A program made the position numbers and the translations under genes. The notes beneath the pieces were generated by a model that made no database searches, was not told where the DNA came from, and was given only the letters and a program-made list of their open reading frames with translations. 64,000 bases of DNA, taken from assembly GCF_000210075.1 (NCBI RefSeq), contig NC_021017.1:5452075-5516074 (forward strand). The letters run 5' to 3'. The first letter of the stretch is position 1. Every line of letters starts with the position of its first letter. Positions 56,794 through 64,000 of this stretch are shown piece by piece. This DNA comes from Bacteroides xylanisolvens XB1A (lineage in GTDB: Bacteria > Bacteroidota > Bacteroidia > Bacteroidales > Bacteroidaceae).

Positions 56794-57069
56794 ATGACTA
56801 AAGCAGATATTGTAAACGAGATTACAAAGAAAACTGGAATTGATAAGCAGACAGTTCTTACAACAGTTGAGGCATTTATGGATGCAGTAAAGGATTCATT
56901 GTCTAACGATGAGAACGTATACTTGCGTGGGTTTGGTAGTTTCGTAGTAAAGAAAAGAGCACAAAAGACTGCTCGTAACATTTCTAAAAATACTACGATC
57001 ATTATTCCGGAGCACAACATTCCGGCTTTCAAACCGGCTAAGACATTTACAATTTCAGTAAAGAAATAA
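56794..57069 (+). CDS. HU-family DNA-binding protein
   Basis: This is a canonical 91-aa HU/IHF-type nucleoid protein. MTKADIVNEITKKTGIDKQTV covers the helical dimer part. VYLRGFGSFVVKKRAQKTARNISKN covers the beta arm with the R/K-rich strand, and IPAFKPAKTFTISVKK the end. Unlike the two other HU-like proteins in the window, it has no extension. It is directly followed by a 30-residue basic protein gene. Confidence 0.95.
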   Translation: MTKADIVNEITKKTGIDKQTVLTTVEAFMDAVKDSLSNDENVYLRGFGSFVVKKRAQKTARNISKNTTIIIPEHNIPAFKPAKTFTISVKK

Positions 57070-57103
57070 TAAACAAGAGTATTAACCCATAAAATGTGAA
57101 GCT

Positions 57104-57196
57104 ATGCCAAGCGGAAAAAAGAAAAAAAGACATAAAATGTCTACGCACAAGCGTAAAAAAAGACTAAGAAAGAACAGACATAAAAGCAAAAAATAA
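57104..57196 (+). CDS. 30-residue basic protein, bS22/mS38 (AURKAIP1/COX24)-like
   Basis: This small protein begins MPSGKKKKRHKMSTHK. It has 15 Lys and 6 Arg residues in 30, giving a very high net charge. The HKMSTHKRKKRLRKNRHK core fits the AURKAIP1/COX24 C-terminal family, which includes the bacterial bS22 and mitochondrial mS38 ribosomal proteins with the pattern KxMxxxKRRKxxRxxRxK. It lies 34 bases after HU in the same direction, and an inverted repeat follows. A ribosomal role is inferred from family. It is easily missed by gene callers. Confidence 0.8.
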   Translation: MPSGKKKKRHKMSTHKRKKRLRKNRHKSKK

Positions 57197-57222
57197 TTTT
57201 TAAGTCTGGATCACACAGAAAT

Positions 57223-57266
57223 AAAGAACAAACTTGCGAAGCTAATGTCTTTCAAGTTTGTTCTTT
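57223..57266 (+). terminator. Terminator after the HU/basic-protein unit
   Basis: AAAGAACAAACTTG (57223-57236) pairs perfectly with CAAGTTTGTTCTTT (57253-57266), with a 16-base loop. It lies before the RNase gene, so readthrough or a second promoter is needed. Confidence 0.75.
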
Positions 57267-57352
57267 GTTTAAGTAGCTAACCCAAAATGAACAATTTGTC
57301 AAAAAAGTTGTTCATATAAATGAGATTCAATCAATAATAAGGAAACAAAACA

Positions 57353-58927
57353 GTGACAAGTGAACTAGTAGTTGACGTACAGCCCAAAGAGGTCTCCATC
57401 GCCCTTCTCGAAGATAAGAGCCTGGTGGAACTTCAAAGCGAAGGAAGAAATATTTCTTTCTCTGTGGGCAATATGTATTTGGGACGTATCAAGAAATTGA
57501 TGCCCGGACTGAATGCATGCTTTGTAGACGTTGGTTACGAGAAAGACGCTTTCCTTCATTATCTGGACTTGGGTCCTCAATTTAACTCACTCGAAAAGTT
57601 TGTAAAGCAGACTTTAAGCGACAAAAAGAAGCTGACCTCCATCAGCAAAGCAACCCTGCTTCCCGATCTTGACAAGGATGGAACAGTATCCAACACCCTC
57701 AAGGTAGGACAAGAAGTAGTGGTGCAAATCGTTAAGGAACCGATCTCCACTAAGGGACCGCGACTGACGTCCGAAATTTCGTTTGCCGGACGCTATCTCG
57801 TACTGATCCCTTTTAATGACAAGGTTTCTGTTTCACAAAAAATTAAATCGAGCGAAGAACGCGCCCGCCTGAAACAATTGCTGATGAGCATCAAGCCGAA
57901 AAACTTCGGTGTCATCGTCCGCACGGTAGCCGAAGGCAAACGCGTAGCCGAACTCGACGGAGAGCTTAAAGTCCTGGTTAAGCATTGGGAAGATGCGATG
58001 GTAAAAGTACAAAAAGCCACCAAGTATCCGACGTTGATTTATGAAGAAACCAGCCGCGCCGTAGGTTTGTTGCGCGACCTCTTCAACCCTTCTTTTGAGA
58101 ATATTCACGTCAACGACGAGGCTGTGTACAATGAAATTAAAGACTATGTATCACTGATTGCGCCCGACCGGGCTAATATCGTGAAACTGTACAAAGGTCA
58201 ACTTCCCATTTACGACAATTTCGGTATCACCAAGCAGATTAAATCATCGTTTGGTAAAACAATCTCTTACAAGAGTGGTGCCTATCTGATTATTGAGCAC
58301 ACTGAGGCGCTTCACGTAGTAGACGTGAACAGCGGTAACCGCACCAAGAATGCCAACGGGCAGGAAGGTAACGCACTCGAAGTAAACCTGGGAGCCGCCG
58401 ACGAGCTGGCCCGCCAATTGCGATTAAGAGATATGGGTGGTATCATTGTCGTGGACTTCATCGATATGAATGAAGCCGAAAACCGTCAGAAGCTTTATGA
58501 ACGAATGTGTGCCAATATGCAGAAAGACAGGGCACGGCATAATATTCTGCCGCTTAGCAAATTCGGGCTAATGCAGATTACACGCCAACGTGTGCGTCCG
58601 GCAATGGACGTCAACACGACCGAAACCTGCCCCACTTGCTTCGGCAAAGGCACTATCAAGTCGTCCATTCTTTTTACGGACACTTTGGAGAGTAAAATTG
58701 ATTACCTGGTCAATAAACTGAAGGTTAAGAAATTCTCGTTACACGTCCATCCGTATGTTGCCGCTTATATCAATCAGGGACTCGTTTCCCTGAAACGGAA
58801 GTGGCAAATGAAATACGGATTCGGTATCAAGATTATTCCAAGTCAAAAACTCGCATTTCTGCAATATGTGTTCTATGATACACATGGAGAGGAAATCGAT
58901 ATGAAGGAAGAAATCGAAATCAAATAA
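57353..58927 (+). CDS. rng: Ribonuclease E/G
   Basis: This is an endoribonuclease of the RNase E/G family, 524 aa, from the GTG at 57353. The S1 domain is at residues 30-140 (VGNMYLGRIKKLMPGLNACFVDVGYEKDAFLHYLDL). The catalytic Asp pair is in HVVDVNSGNR and IIVVDFIDMNE. Zn-link cysteines are in ETCPTCFGKG. No long C-terminal scaffold is present, which fits RNase G. It is preceded by the basic-protein terminator and followed by its own terminator at 58932-58964. Confidence 0.95.
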   Translation: MTSELVVDVQPKEVSIALLEDKSLVELQSEGRNISFSVGNMYLGRIKKLMPGLNACFVDVGYEKDAFLHYLDLGPQFNSLEKFVKQTLSDKKKLTSISKATLLPDLDKDGTVSNTLKVGQEVVVQIVKEPISTKGPRLTSEISFAGRYLVLIPFNDKVSVSQKIKSSEERARLKQLLMSIKPKNFGVIVRTVAEGKRVAELDGELKVLVKHWEDAMVKVQKATKYPTLIYEETSRAVGLLRDLFNPSFENIHVNDEAVYNEIKDYVSLIAPDRANIVKLYKGQLPIYDNFGITKQIKSSFGKTISYKSGAYLIIEHTEALHVVDVNSGNRTKNANGQEGNALEVNLGAADELARQLRLRDMGGIIVVDFIDMNEAENRQKLYERMCANMQKDRARHNILPLSKFGLMQITRQRVRPAMDVNTTETCPTCFGKGTIKSSILFTDTLESKIDYLVNKLKVKKFSLHVHPYVAAYINQGLVSLKRKWQMKYGFGIKIIPSQKLAFLQYVFYDTHGEEIDMKEEIEIK

Positions 58928-58931
58928 ACAG

Positions 58932-58964
58932 AAAAGGCGGCCCGGTCAAAACGAGCCGCCTTTT
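58932..58964 (+). terminator. Terminator of rng
   Basis: AAAAGGCGGC (58932-58941) pairs with GCCGCCTTTT (58955-58964), 10 bp perfect. It is followed by TGTTTT. Confidence 0.88.
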
Positions 58965-58972
58965 TGTTTTAT

Positions 58973-60529
58973 CTATTTTTCTTCAACTATCCATTTTTCA
59001 ATATTACGGGTTTCCGCACTGAAATTTACTCCTATTTTAAAGAGTTTCCGTTCATCCATCTCGAAAGGAAGAGCGTAATGCTTGTCATTTATCTGCTGCA
59101 ATGCTTCTTCTGCCGTACCGTTCAGTTTAAATTCCATGATATAGATGAATTTGTCTGTCTGCAAGACAAGGTCGATGCGTCCTTCGCTTGTATGATATTC
59201 CACTTTGGCATAGAAGCCGACCAGTTTAAAAACGATGAAAAGCACGTTCTCGTAATGCAATTCCTGATCGCGAATCACTTCGTAGGTGGTATCTGCAAAG
59301 AAGCTTTGCAAGCGACGGAAGAAAGAACTGTAATCGCCGGAACGTACTTCACGAACAAATTTCTGAATTTCAAACGGAGATTCTACCTTATTTACATTCG
59401 CATAATAAGGAAGCAGGAAACGGACAAATCCTTCTTCTACTTCACGATTCGGGAAACCTAACCGATACATTCCAAATTCTTCATCATACCCTTTAATGGT
59501 GAGGTAGCCACTCTGATAAATCACCGGAATGGGATTAGTAGATTCAGAGTCTATGCTATTCAATACTTGGGCGTCGGTTTCTTCATGCGTCATCCGCTCC
59601 AAGTCATAATGATGTTTTTGCAGCAATTTCACCAGATAGGTCGGTGTGCCCGTTTCAAACCAATAGCTGCCGAAATCCTTACGTTTGAAAGCATTAAGCA
59701 AACTGAACGGATTGTACATACCAATAGAATTGTGCGTAAAATGGTAACCGTCATAGCACTCTCTCAACTCTTCACAAAGTTTATCATACGTTATTCCGCG
59801 CGCAGCAGCAAATTCATGAAGCTCTGTTTCCAAATTGTTGTGGATTTCACGCTCGCTAATGCCACAGATTTCGACATACTCATTCCACATGGATATATCA
59901 TCCAAGTTGTTCAAGTCACTAAACACACTGACTTTGCCAAACTTTGTCACACCGGTAAGGAATGCAAACTTGATGCAACCGTCCATTGTTTTAAGCGCTC
60001 CATAAAAAGGCTTTAATGTATTCCGAAATTGCTTTTGCAATTCTTCATTACCGATGGCTTGCAACATGGGTTTGTCATATTCATCGACAAGAATAACCAC
60101 ACGTTGCCCCGCCAACTTACAAGCGCGCTCTATGATACCGGCAAAACGCAAGGAAAACGAACGTTCGGACGGCTCGGCACCATATAGTTTTTCCCATGCT
60201 GTCAGCGATTTATCAAGTATATTATCCAGACTTTCGGATGTATCATATTTCTCGATATTAAGGTCCAGATGCAGTATAGGATATTTGATCCAGTCCTTTT
60301 CCAGTTTTTCCACAGCCAGCCCTTCAAACAGTTCTTTCTTTCCTTGAAAATAGGCCTCTAAGGTGGAGACGAGCAGACTCTTTCCGAAACGGCGCGGACG
60401 ACTCAAGAAGTAATAACTTCCGGTCTTTACCATTTGATACATCAGTGCTGTCTTATCAATATAGAAATAACCGTCATTACGAATTTTTTCGAAATTCTGA
60501 ATACCGATCGGATAAATTTTATGGCTCAT
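58973..60529 (-). CDS. AAA-ATPase-like protein with PD-(D/E)XK nuclease domain
   Basis: This 518-aa protein is of the AAA-ATPase_like/DUF1703 type, abundant in Bacteroidetes. The N-terminal part has the Walker A RPRRFGKSLLVSTLEAYF (near residues 45-60), Walker B VVILVDEYDKP and sensor-like FLTGVTKF. The C-terminal part (about 400-518) has the nuclease pattern of VEYHTSEGRIDLVLQTDKFIYIMEFKL (D-x-L, then ExK). It is likely a stand-alone genome-mobility or defence-related nuclease. Its biological role is not known. Single-gene unit; the stop is close to the rng terminator from the other side. Confidence 0.88.
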   Translation of the reverse strand: MSHKIYPIGIQNFEKIRNDGYFYIDKTALMYQMVKTGSYYFLSRPRRFGKSLLVSTLEAYFQGKKELFEGLAVEKLEKDWIKYPILHLDLNIEKYDTSESLDNILDKSLTAWEKLYGAEPSERSFSLRFAGIIERACKLAGQRVVILVDEYDKPMLQAIGNEELQKQFRNTLKPFYGALKTMDGCIKFAFLTGVTKFGKVSVFSDLNNLDDISMWNEYVEICGISEREIHNNLETELHEFAAARGITYDKLCEELRECYDGYHFTHNSIGMYNPFSLLNAFKRKDFGSYWFETGTPTYLVKLLQKHHYDLERMTHEETDAQVLNSIDSESTNPIPVIYQSGYLTIKGYDEEFGMYRLGFPNREVEEGFVRFLLPYYANVNKVESPFEIQKFVREVRSGDYSSFFRRLQSFFADTTYEVIRDQELHYENVLFIVFKLVGFYAKVEYHTSEGRIDLVLQTDKFIYIMEFKLNGTAEEALQQINDKHYALPFEMDERKLFKIGVNFSAETRNIEKWIVEEK

Positions 60530-60695
60530 ATTCTCTTCTTTTATTAATCAATGCCTTTCTTGCAAAGATATATATTTTTAATAGAAATCTTTGTCATGGC
60601 AGGTTAAAAGATTCTTTTCAATCATTCATTCTGCACATTTCCCCGGAAACTTAGGGACGATAAAATAAGGGGATAATGACTGCACAAAATTACGA

Positions 60696-60860
60696 AAAGC
60701 CCGGACTTTCGCAAGCTCGGGCTTTCTGTATCTTGAGGACGTCTCCTTTACCTATAGGGAAATGGGCGACTAGCAATTGATTCTAGTACAACAAAAAAAG
60801 ACGTCCCAAGAGTAAAGATAAAAGGGATGCCAGTAGGAAATGTGGGGAGGCATCCCTTTT
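60696..60860. other. Three-hairpin structured element, candidate ncRNA
   Basis: The three hairpins are: 1, AAAGCCCG/CGGGCTTT (8 bp, 60696-60725); 2, TCTTGAGGACGTCT/AGACGTCCCAAGA with a single-base bulge (60731-60744/60799-60811) enclosing ACTAG/CTAGT; 3, AAAAGGGATGCC/GGCATCCCTTTT (12 bp, 60820-60860). The strand is uncertain because the stems are symmetrical. Confidence 0.45.
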
Positions 60861-61027
60861 CTAATAGAAGAACAAAGATGGAAGGATGGACTTTCACAAG
60901 CTGTGTCTCTTCGCTTTGTCACTTCTCAACATATAATCTTCACACTTCGGTGAAGAAGGGTTTCATATTTATGGAGAGAACGCACTTCAACAAGCACGGG
61001 CTCTCCTATTATGTTATATCATTCTAG

Positions 61028-61072
61028 AGATAGCTCCCACCTCTGCCAGAGGCAAATATAGAGGAGCTATCT
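61028..61072 (-). terminator. Terminator of the large collagen-like lipoprotein gene
   Basis: AGATAGCTCC (61028-61037) pairs with GGAGCTATCT (61063-61072), 10 bp perfect, with an inner CCTCTG/CAGAGG pair. It lies 25 bases after the stop codon on the minus strand. Confidence 0.7.
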
Positions 61073-61096
61073 AATAGAACATTAAAGGATTTCAAA

Positions 61097-63748
61097 TTAA
61101 TCCGCAAAGAGAGCAGTAGGGAATGTTACTGTCTTCACCACAGGTGCAGGAGATGTTGCGCTCCAGCTGATTGAAGGAGTAATAGTAACTGTCACTACCA
61201 AATCTTTCACAAGACCCTTCAAGGCCTTACCAGCATCTGTTAATATCAATTTCTGTCCAGTAGAATCAAACTTGAAGTTAGTTTTGTCACTTAGTTCTAC
61301 CTTAATAGAATATCCATAAAGAGCAAGAACAGCGTCAGCGGTAGTCAAAGTACCAGTGTCATAAGTGTTATTATCTGCAGTCGGCCACATTGCCTTGCCT
61401 TTTCTGTCTTTCCATACAATGTCACCTAATACATCAATCTCTGAATCTATGGTTTCAGCTGTATACGCTGTTGTGATACCTTTTTTAGCGTCCGTTGCAC
61501 CAAATTCCGATTTAAGCAATTCTGATAATGAGATGAATTGAATCTTTTGGTTAGCAATTGAAGCAGGTTCAGTAGCATCGTTAGGCTGACAATTTACATC
61601 TACAGAGAATGCCATATTGTCTTTAGCGTGAGCCATGTCTACTGTGAACTTATCGTTAGCTACACTTCCTACATGATCGTCACCATTCTTGTCAACATCA
61701 TACGTAATGCTGTTGTATATACCTGAAGTAACTCCGCCAGTAATAGCGTTCCATGTAGTAAAGATTGAGCCCATTTCTCTTTCGAGACTGATGCTCTGAA
61801 TCTTATCAGCATTCTTAGTTTCATTAATCAGAAGAGACACCTTGCCATCTTCAGTCCACATACCTGAAGTTTTTGTAAATACAGGCGTCTTATAATCAAC
61901 AGTTACCGGTAATTTGAATACAATTTGCTTCGTTGCGTCAACGTCAACTGTCAATACGGCTTCCATAGTACCCTTGTATGCAGCGGTTACTGTCAGTTTC
62001 AGGTTATCATATTTAGTATCACCAGAAGCAATACCACTAAACTTCACTTTATCTCCATCGTTAGCCGTGGCAGTTGAGCTAGCAAGTTTAGCAGTAGTAA
62101 TAGCGTCTTTGATTGCCTTAATATTAGCTGCTGACACAGCAATGTCGGATTTCTCTGATTTATTCCAAACTACCGTCTGTGCTGCCAAAGATTTTGTTTC
62201 TATTTGCTTGAAGGTGACAGTCAGTTTAGCCGGAGCAGAGGAGCCACCGACGCTAGAATAATCAATGCCCTCATGAGTTTCTCCATCAAAAGGAATACCA
62301 TTTGTAGTTATATAGCAGACTTCAACCTTTGCTTCTTGCCCTTTGGTAGAAGTGATGGTTTGTTTGCCGGCTTCGTTCGTCCCCAATGTTACACCTTCAG
62401 GAGCATCGGCTGCCAACTTATAATAATATGCATAGACTGTACTCAAATCCATAGGAGTGGTGGTAGCTGCAGCTGCCAAGTCATCCAAAACCTGTACCTC
62501 ACCAACTTTTGCGGACACTGCTGCATCTACCAGTTTAGTAGCACTTGTAACTGCTTCCGGTTTGATTTTAACATCATAAGCAGAGATTATTTCATTGTTC
62601 CATGCGTCTTTTGTACAGAATGCGTATGCTTCATCTGCAGGAAGGGCAGTTTCCAAATTCAAGCCATCTTTTAGTGTAACAGTAAGGTCGTAAACACCAC
62701 GATTCACTTTGGCTTCGGTAGCACGTGTCAATGGTTTTGCAGTTTTATTTTGTTCAATCTTAGAGATAACAAAATTAGCTTCATTTTGAGAATTCATCAA
62801 ATAGATTTGATATTTGCTATCAGTAAAGTCAGGACCTACTGGATTAATCAACGCATTCAACACGCCGGAATTAGTTATTAACAGGTCATTTTTCTTAAAT
62901 TCTTTTTTCTCATCCTCCATACCAAAAGTGAAATCAGCTTTGCATTGAGCATAACTTAATTTAAGTTCCTTTGTTCCGCCTGCAGTGATTTTACCATTCT
63001 CAATAGTCACTCCTTCAAGGCTACTAATCAAAGCTGCAGTAGGCAGAATAGTTGTTAATTCTGTTCCAGTAGTTTTATCTTTTACATGTAGAGTAAAGCT
63101 AGGTAATCCCTCATTCTGTACGGCATAAACAGTGGCTGACGAATAATCACCTTTCACCCATTTATCTGTAGCGTCATCATAGAAATACCAATAATCTTTT
63201 TCAAATTCACCTGTTCCATCACCAATAAAAGGAGATTTTCCGGCAGGACCAGCAGGACCTTCGGGACCAACAGGACCGATAGGACCTTCGGGGCCAACAG
63301 GACCGACAGGACCTTCGGGACCAACAGGACCAACAGAACCTTCGGGGCCAACAGGACCAACAGGACCTTCGGGGCCAACAGGACCGACAGGACCAGTAGC
63401 ACCGGTCTCACCCTTTTCACCTCGTGCCGGTTTCCCAGTATCAACACCGTCTATAAACCAGTTTCCATTTTCTCCAATTTCAACGACAGATCCATCTTTA
63501 CCATTCACAATAGAATATTTATTTCCATTGTTGAAAGTAATTTCAAATCCACCAGTGATACTTTTAATGTCTGTTACCCAATTACCTGCATTCACTTTTG
63601 CTTGCAGTTCAGCAAGACCTGCCGCATTGGCATCAATCTGCGTTTGCAGATTGTCGATGTCATCATCATAGTCTTTACAGCCTACATAAGTGACAGTAGC
63701 AAGCGTCAATGCCCCGAAAAGCATTACCCTAACAAAATTTTTCTTCAT
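61097..63748 (-). CDS. Large lipoprotein with collagen-like Gly-Pro-Val repeats
   Basis: This is an 883-aa surface lipoprotein. The lipobox TYVGC (Cys24) is followed by KDYDDDIDN and a short coiled coil (LQTQIDANAAGLAELQAKV), then a DUF4988-like domain (about 55-108: GGFEITFNNGNKYSIVNGKDG). A collagen-like stretch of Gly-x-y triplets follows (about residues 111-170), mostly GPVGPEGP and GPIGP. The rest (170-883) is Thr/Ala/Lys-rich beta-structure resembling S-layer-like or adhesin domains. The first 170 residues resemble those found with PL29-type and other Bacteroides surface proteins. No catalytic residues can be named. It stands alone with its own terminator. Confidence 0.8.
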   Translation of the reverse strand: MKKNFVRVMLFGALTLATVTYVGCKDYDDDIDNLQTQIDANAAGLAELQAKVNAGNWVTDIKSITGGFEITFNNGNKYSIVNGKDGSVVEIGENGNWFIDGVDTGKPARGEKGETGATGPVGPVGPEGPVGPVGPEGSVGPVGPEGPVGPVGPEGPIGPVGPEGPAGPAGKSPFIGDGTGEFEKDYWYFYDDATDKWVKGDYSSATVYAVQNEGLPSFTLHVKDKTTGTELTTILPTAALISSLEGVTIENGKITAGGTKELKLSYAQCKADFTFGMEDEKKEFKKNDLLITNSGVLNALINPVGPDFTDSKYQIYLMNSQNEANFVISKIEQNKTAKPLTRATEAKVNRGVYDLTVTLKDGLNLETALPADEAYAFCTKDAWNNEIISAYDVKIKPEAVTSATKLVDAAVSAKVGEVQVLDDLAAAATTTPMDLSTVYAYYYKLAADAPEGVTLGTNEAGKQTITSTKGQEAKVEVCYITTNGIPFDGETHEGIDYSSVGGSSAPAKLTVTFKQIETKSLAAQTVVWNKSEKSDIAVSAANIKAIKDAITTAKLASSTATANDGDKVKFSGIASGDTKYDNLKLTVTAAYKGTMEAVLTVDVDATKQIVFKLPVTVDYKTPVFTKTSGMWTEDGKVSLLINETKNADKIQSISLEREMGSIFTTWNAITGGVTSGIYNSITYDVDKNGDDHVGSVANDKFTVDMAHAKDNMAFSVDVNCQPNDATEPASIANQKIQFISLSELLKSEFGATDAKKGITTAYTAETIDSEIDVLGDIVWKDRKGKAMWPTADNNTYDTGTLTTADAVLALYGYSIKVELSDKTNFKFDSTGQKLILTDAGKALKGLVKDLVVTVTITPSISWSATSPAPVVKTVTFPTALFAD
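63258..63392 (-). repeat. Five 27-bp tandem repeats encoding Gly-Pro-Val triplets
   Basis: Units start at 63258, 63285, 63312, 63339 and 63366. Each encodes nine residues (GPVGPEGPx-type) in the collagen-like region and differs at only 1-4 positions from the next. They are prone to slippage, so copy number may vary between strains. Confidence 0.88.
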
Positions 63749-64000
63749 AACTACTTAAAAATTACATTAATAATATATTATTAAACACTAAGTTTCAATA
63801 ATAGACCGCCCGTTACTTTGTAGGTAACGGAGAAACCTTTGTTCCTGCTCTTTTGGAGTAGTCAATACGGAAAAATGAAACAATATGCAATTACATTTTT
63901 ACCCCTGCTTCTTAGAAGCGGCAGAGGGGCGGGAGACCTTTTGCAAAATTTAGAAGTTAACAAAGCCCTAATACAAAGAATCCGCGTGTTTTATTTGTTT
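63749..64000. other. Upstream region of the collagen-like lipoprotein
   Basis: It contains small inverted repeats (CCGTTAC/GGTAACGG near 63808-63830 and CCCCTGC/GCAGAGGGG near 63902-63928). No gene was recognised at the window end. Confidence 0.4.

Larger units (their letters stand above)
60530..61096. other. Intergenic region with hairpins; possible small RNA
   Basis: This 567-base gap has four inverted repeats: 60696-60703/60718-60725, 60731-60744/60799-60811 (bulged), 60820-60831/60849-60860, and the terminator at 61028-61072. No open frame of quality was seen; the small plus-strand frame at 60827-61027 overlaps the hairpins and is not accepted. Confidence 0.5.

Noticed and set aside
60827..61027. 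66-codon plus-strand frame in the three-hairpin region
   Set aside because: It overlaps a 12-bp hairpin and has no recognisable motif; more likely a chance frame.
63258..63392. Possible CRISPR-like repeats in the collagen region
   Set aside because: The units are contiguous and in frame with a coding sequence; they encode Gly-x-y triplets.

Overview
The window looks like a chromosomal segment of a gut Bacteroides, close to the B. thetaiotaomicron/B. ovatus group. The evidence is SusC/SusD pairs, TAnnTTTG promoter boxes, many lipoproteins, RprXY, GldE, HU-family proteins, and a cobalamin-riboswitch/BtuB/BtuG-type locus beside a tryptophanase gene. No rRNA, tRNA, integrase, IS element or CRISPR array was recognised.

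Region 1 (0.8-16.3 kb, minus strand) is one long sialoglycan utilisation operon. Its order is a FadR-type GntR regulator, a Kelch mutarotase (NanM-like), N-acetylneuraminate lyase, a periplasmic-type sialidase, an MFS permease, SusC, SusD, a lipoprotein sialidase, a three-PKD plus LamG-like surface lipoprotein, and a GH3 glycosidase. The GH3 gene is frameshifted. The likely flow is surface binding and desialylation, SusCD import, periplasmic cleavage and anomer conversion, MFS uptake, and cytoplasmic lyase. A perfect 14-bp inverted repeat with a FadR-type core lies just upstream of the regulator, and a U-tract terminator closes the operon.

Region 2 (16.7-33.6 kb) is mostly core or housekeeping. 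It holds an HU-like protein, an AI-2E-family exporter, a GT2 glycosyltransferase, a RimK-like ATP-grasp/GNAT pair, a LolE-like permease, a PLP aminotransferase, a fucose-isomerase-like protein, a PHP phosphatase, an ABC-F ATPase with a 1-nt frameshift, a DUF3805-like protein, a transglutaminase-like protein, and the RprY-RprX two-component system.

Region 3 (33.7-43.7 kb) is visibly richer in G+C and looks like an acquired island. It has a broken nucleotidyltransferase gene, an HU protein with a Gly-rich tail, 22-bp tandem repeats, an unknown 305-aa protein, a fimbrillin-like lipoprotein, a frameshifted FimB/Mfa2-like anchor, a DUF3575 barrel protein, an Rpn-family nuclease, and a TPR-membrane-HTH regulator.

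Region 4 (43.8-52.6 kb) has a DUF5106 thioredoxin-like lipoprotein, a nested-palindrome element, and a cobalamin riboswitch with a promoter and a terminator platform that drives btuB, a btuG-like gene and a DUF4465 gene. Tryptophanase and two small genes follow. Region 5 (52.7-64 kb) carries a PPTase, gldE, ssb, mutY, HU, a 30-residue bS22/mS38-like basic protein, RNase G/E, an AAA/nuclease fusion protein, a three-hairpin intergenic region, and a large lipoprotein with a collagen-like Gly-Pro-Val repeat. Four genes carry apparent single-base indels, so either sequence errors or real gene decay should be considered.
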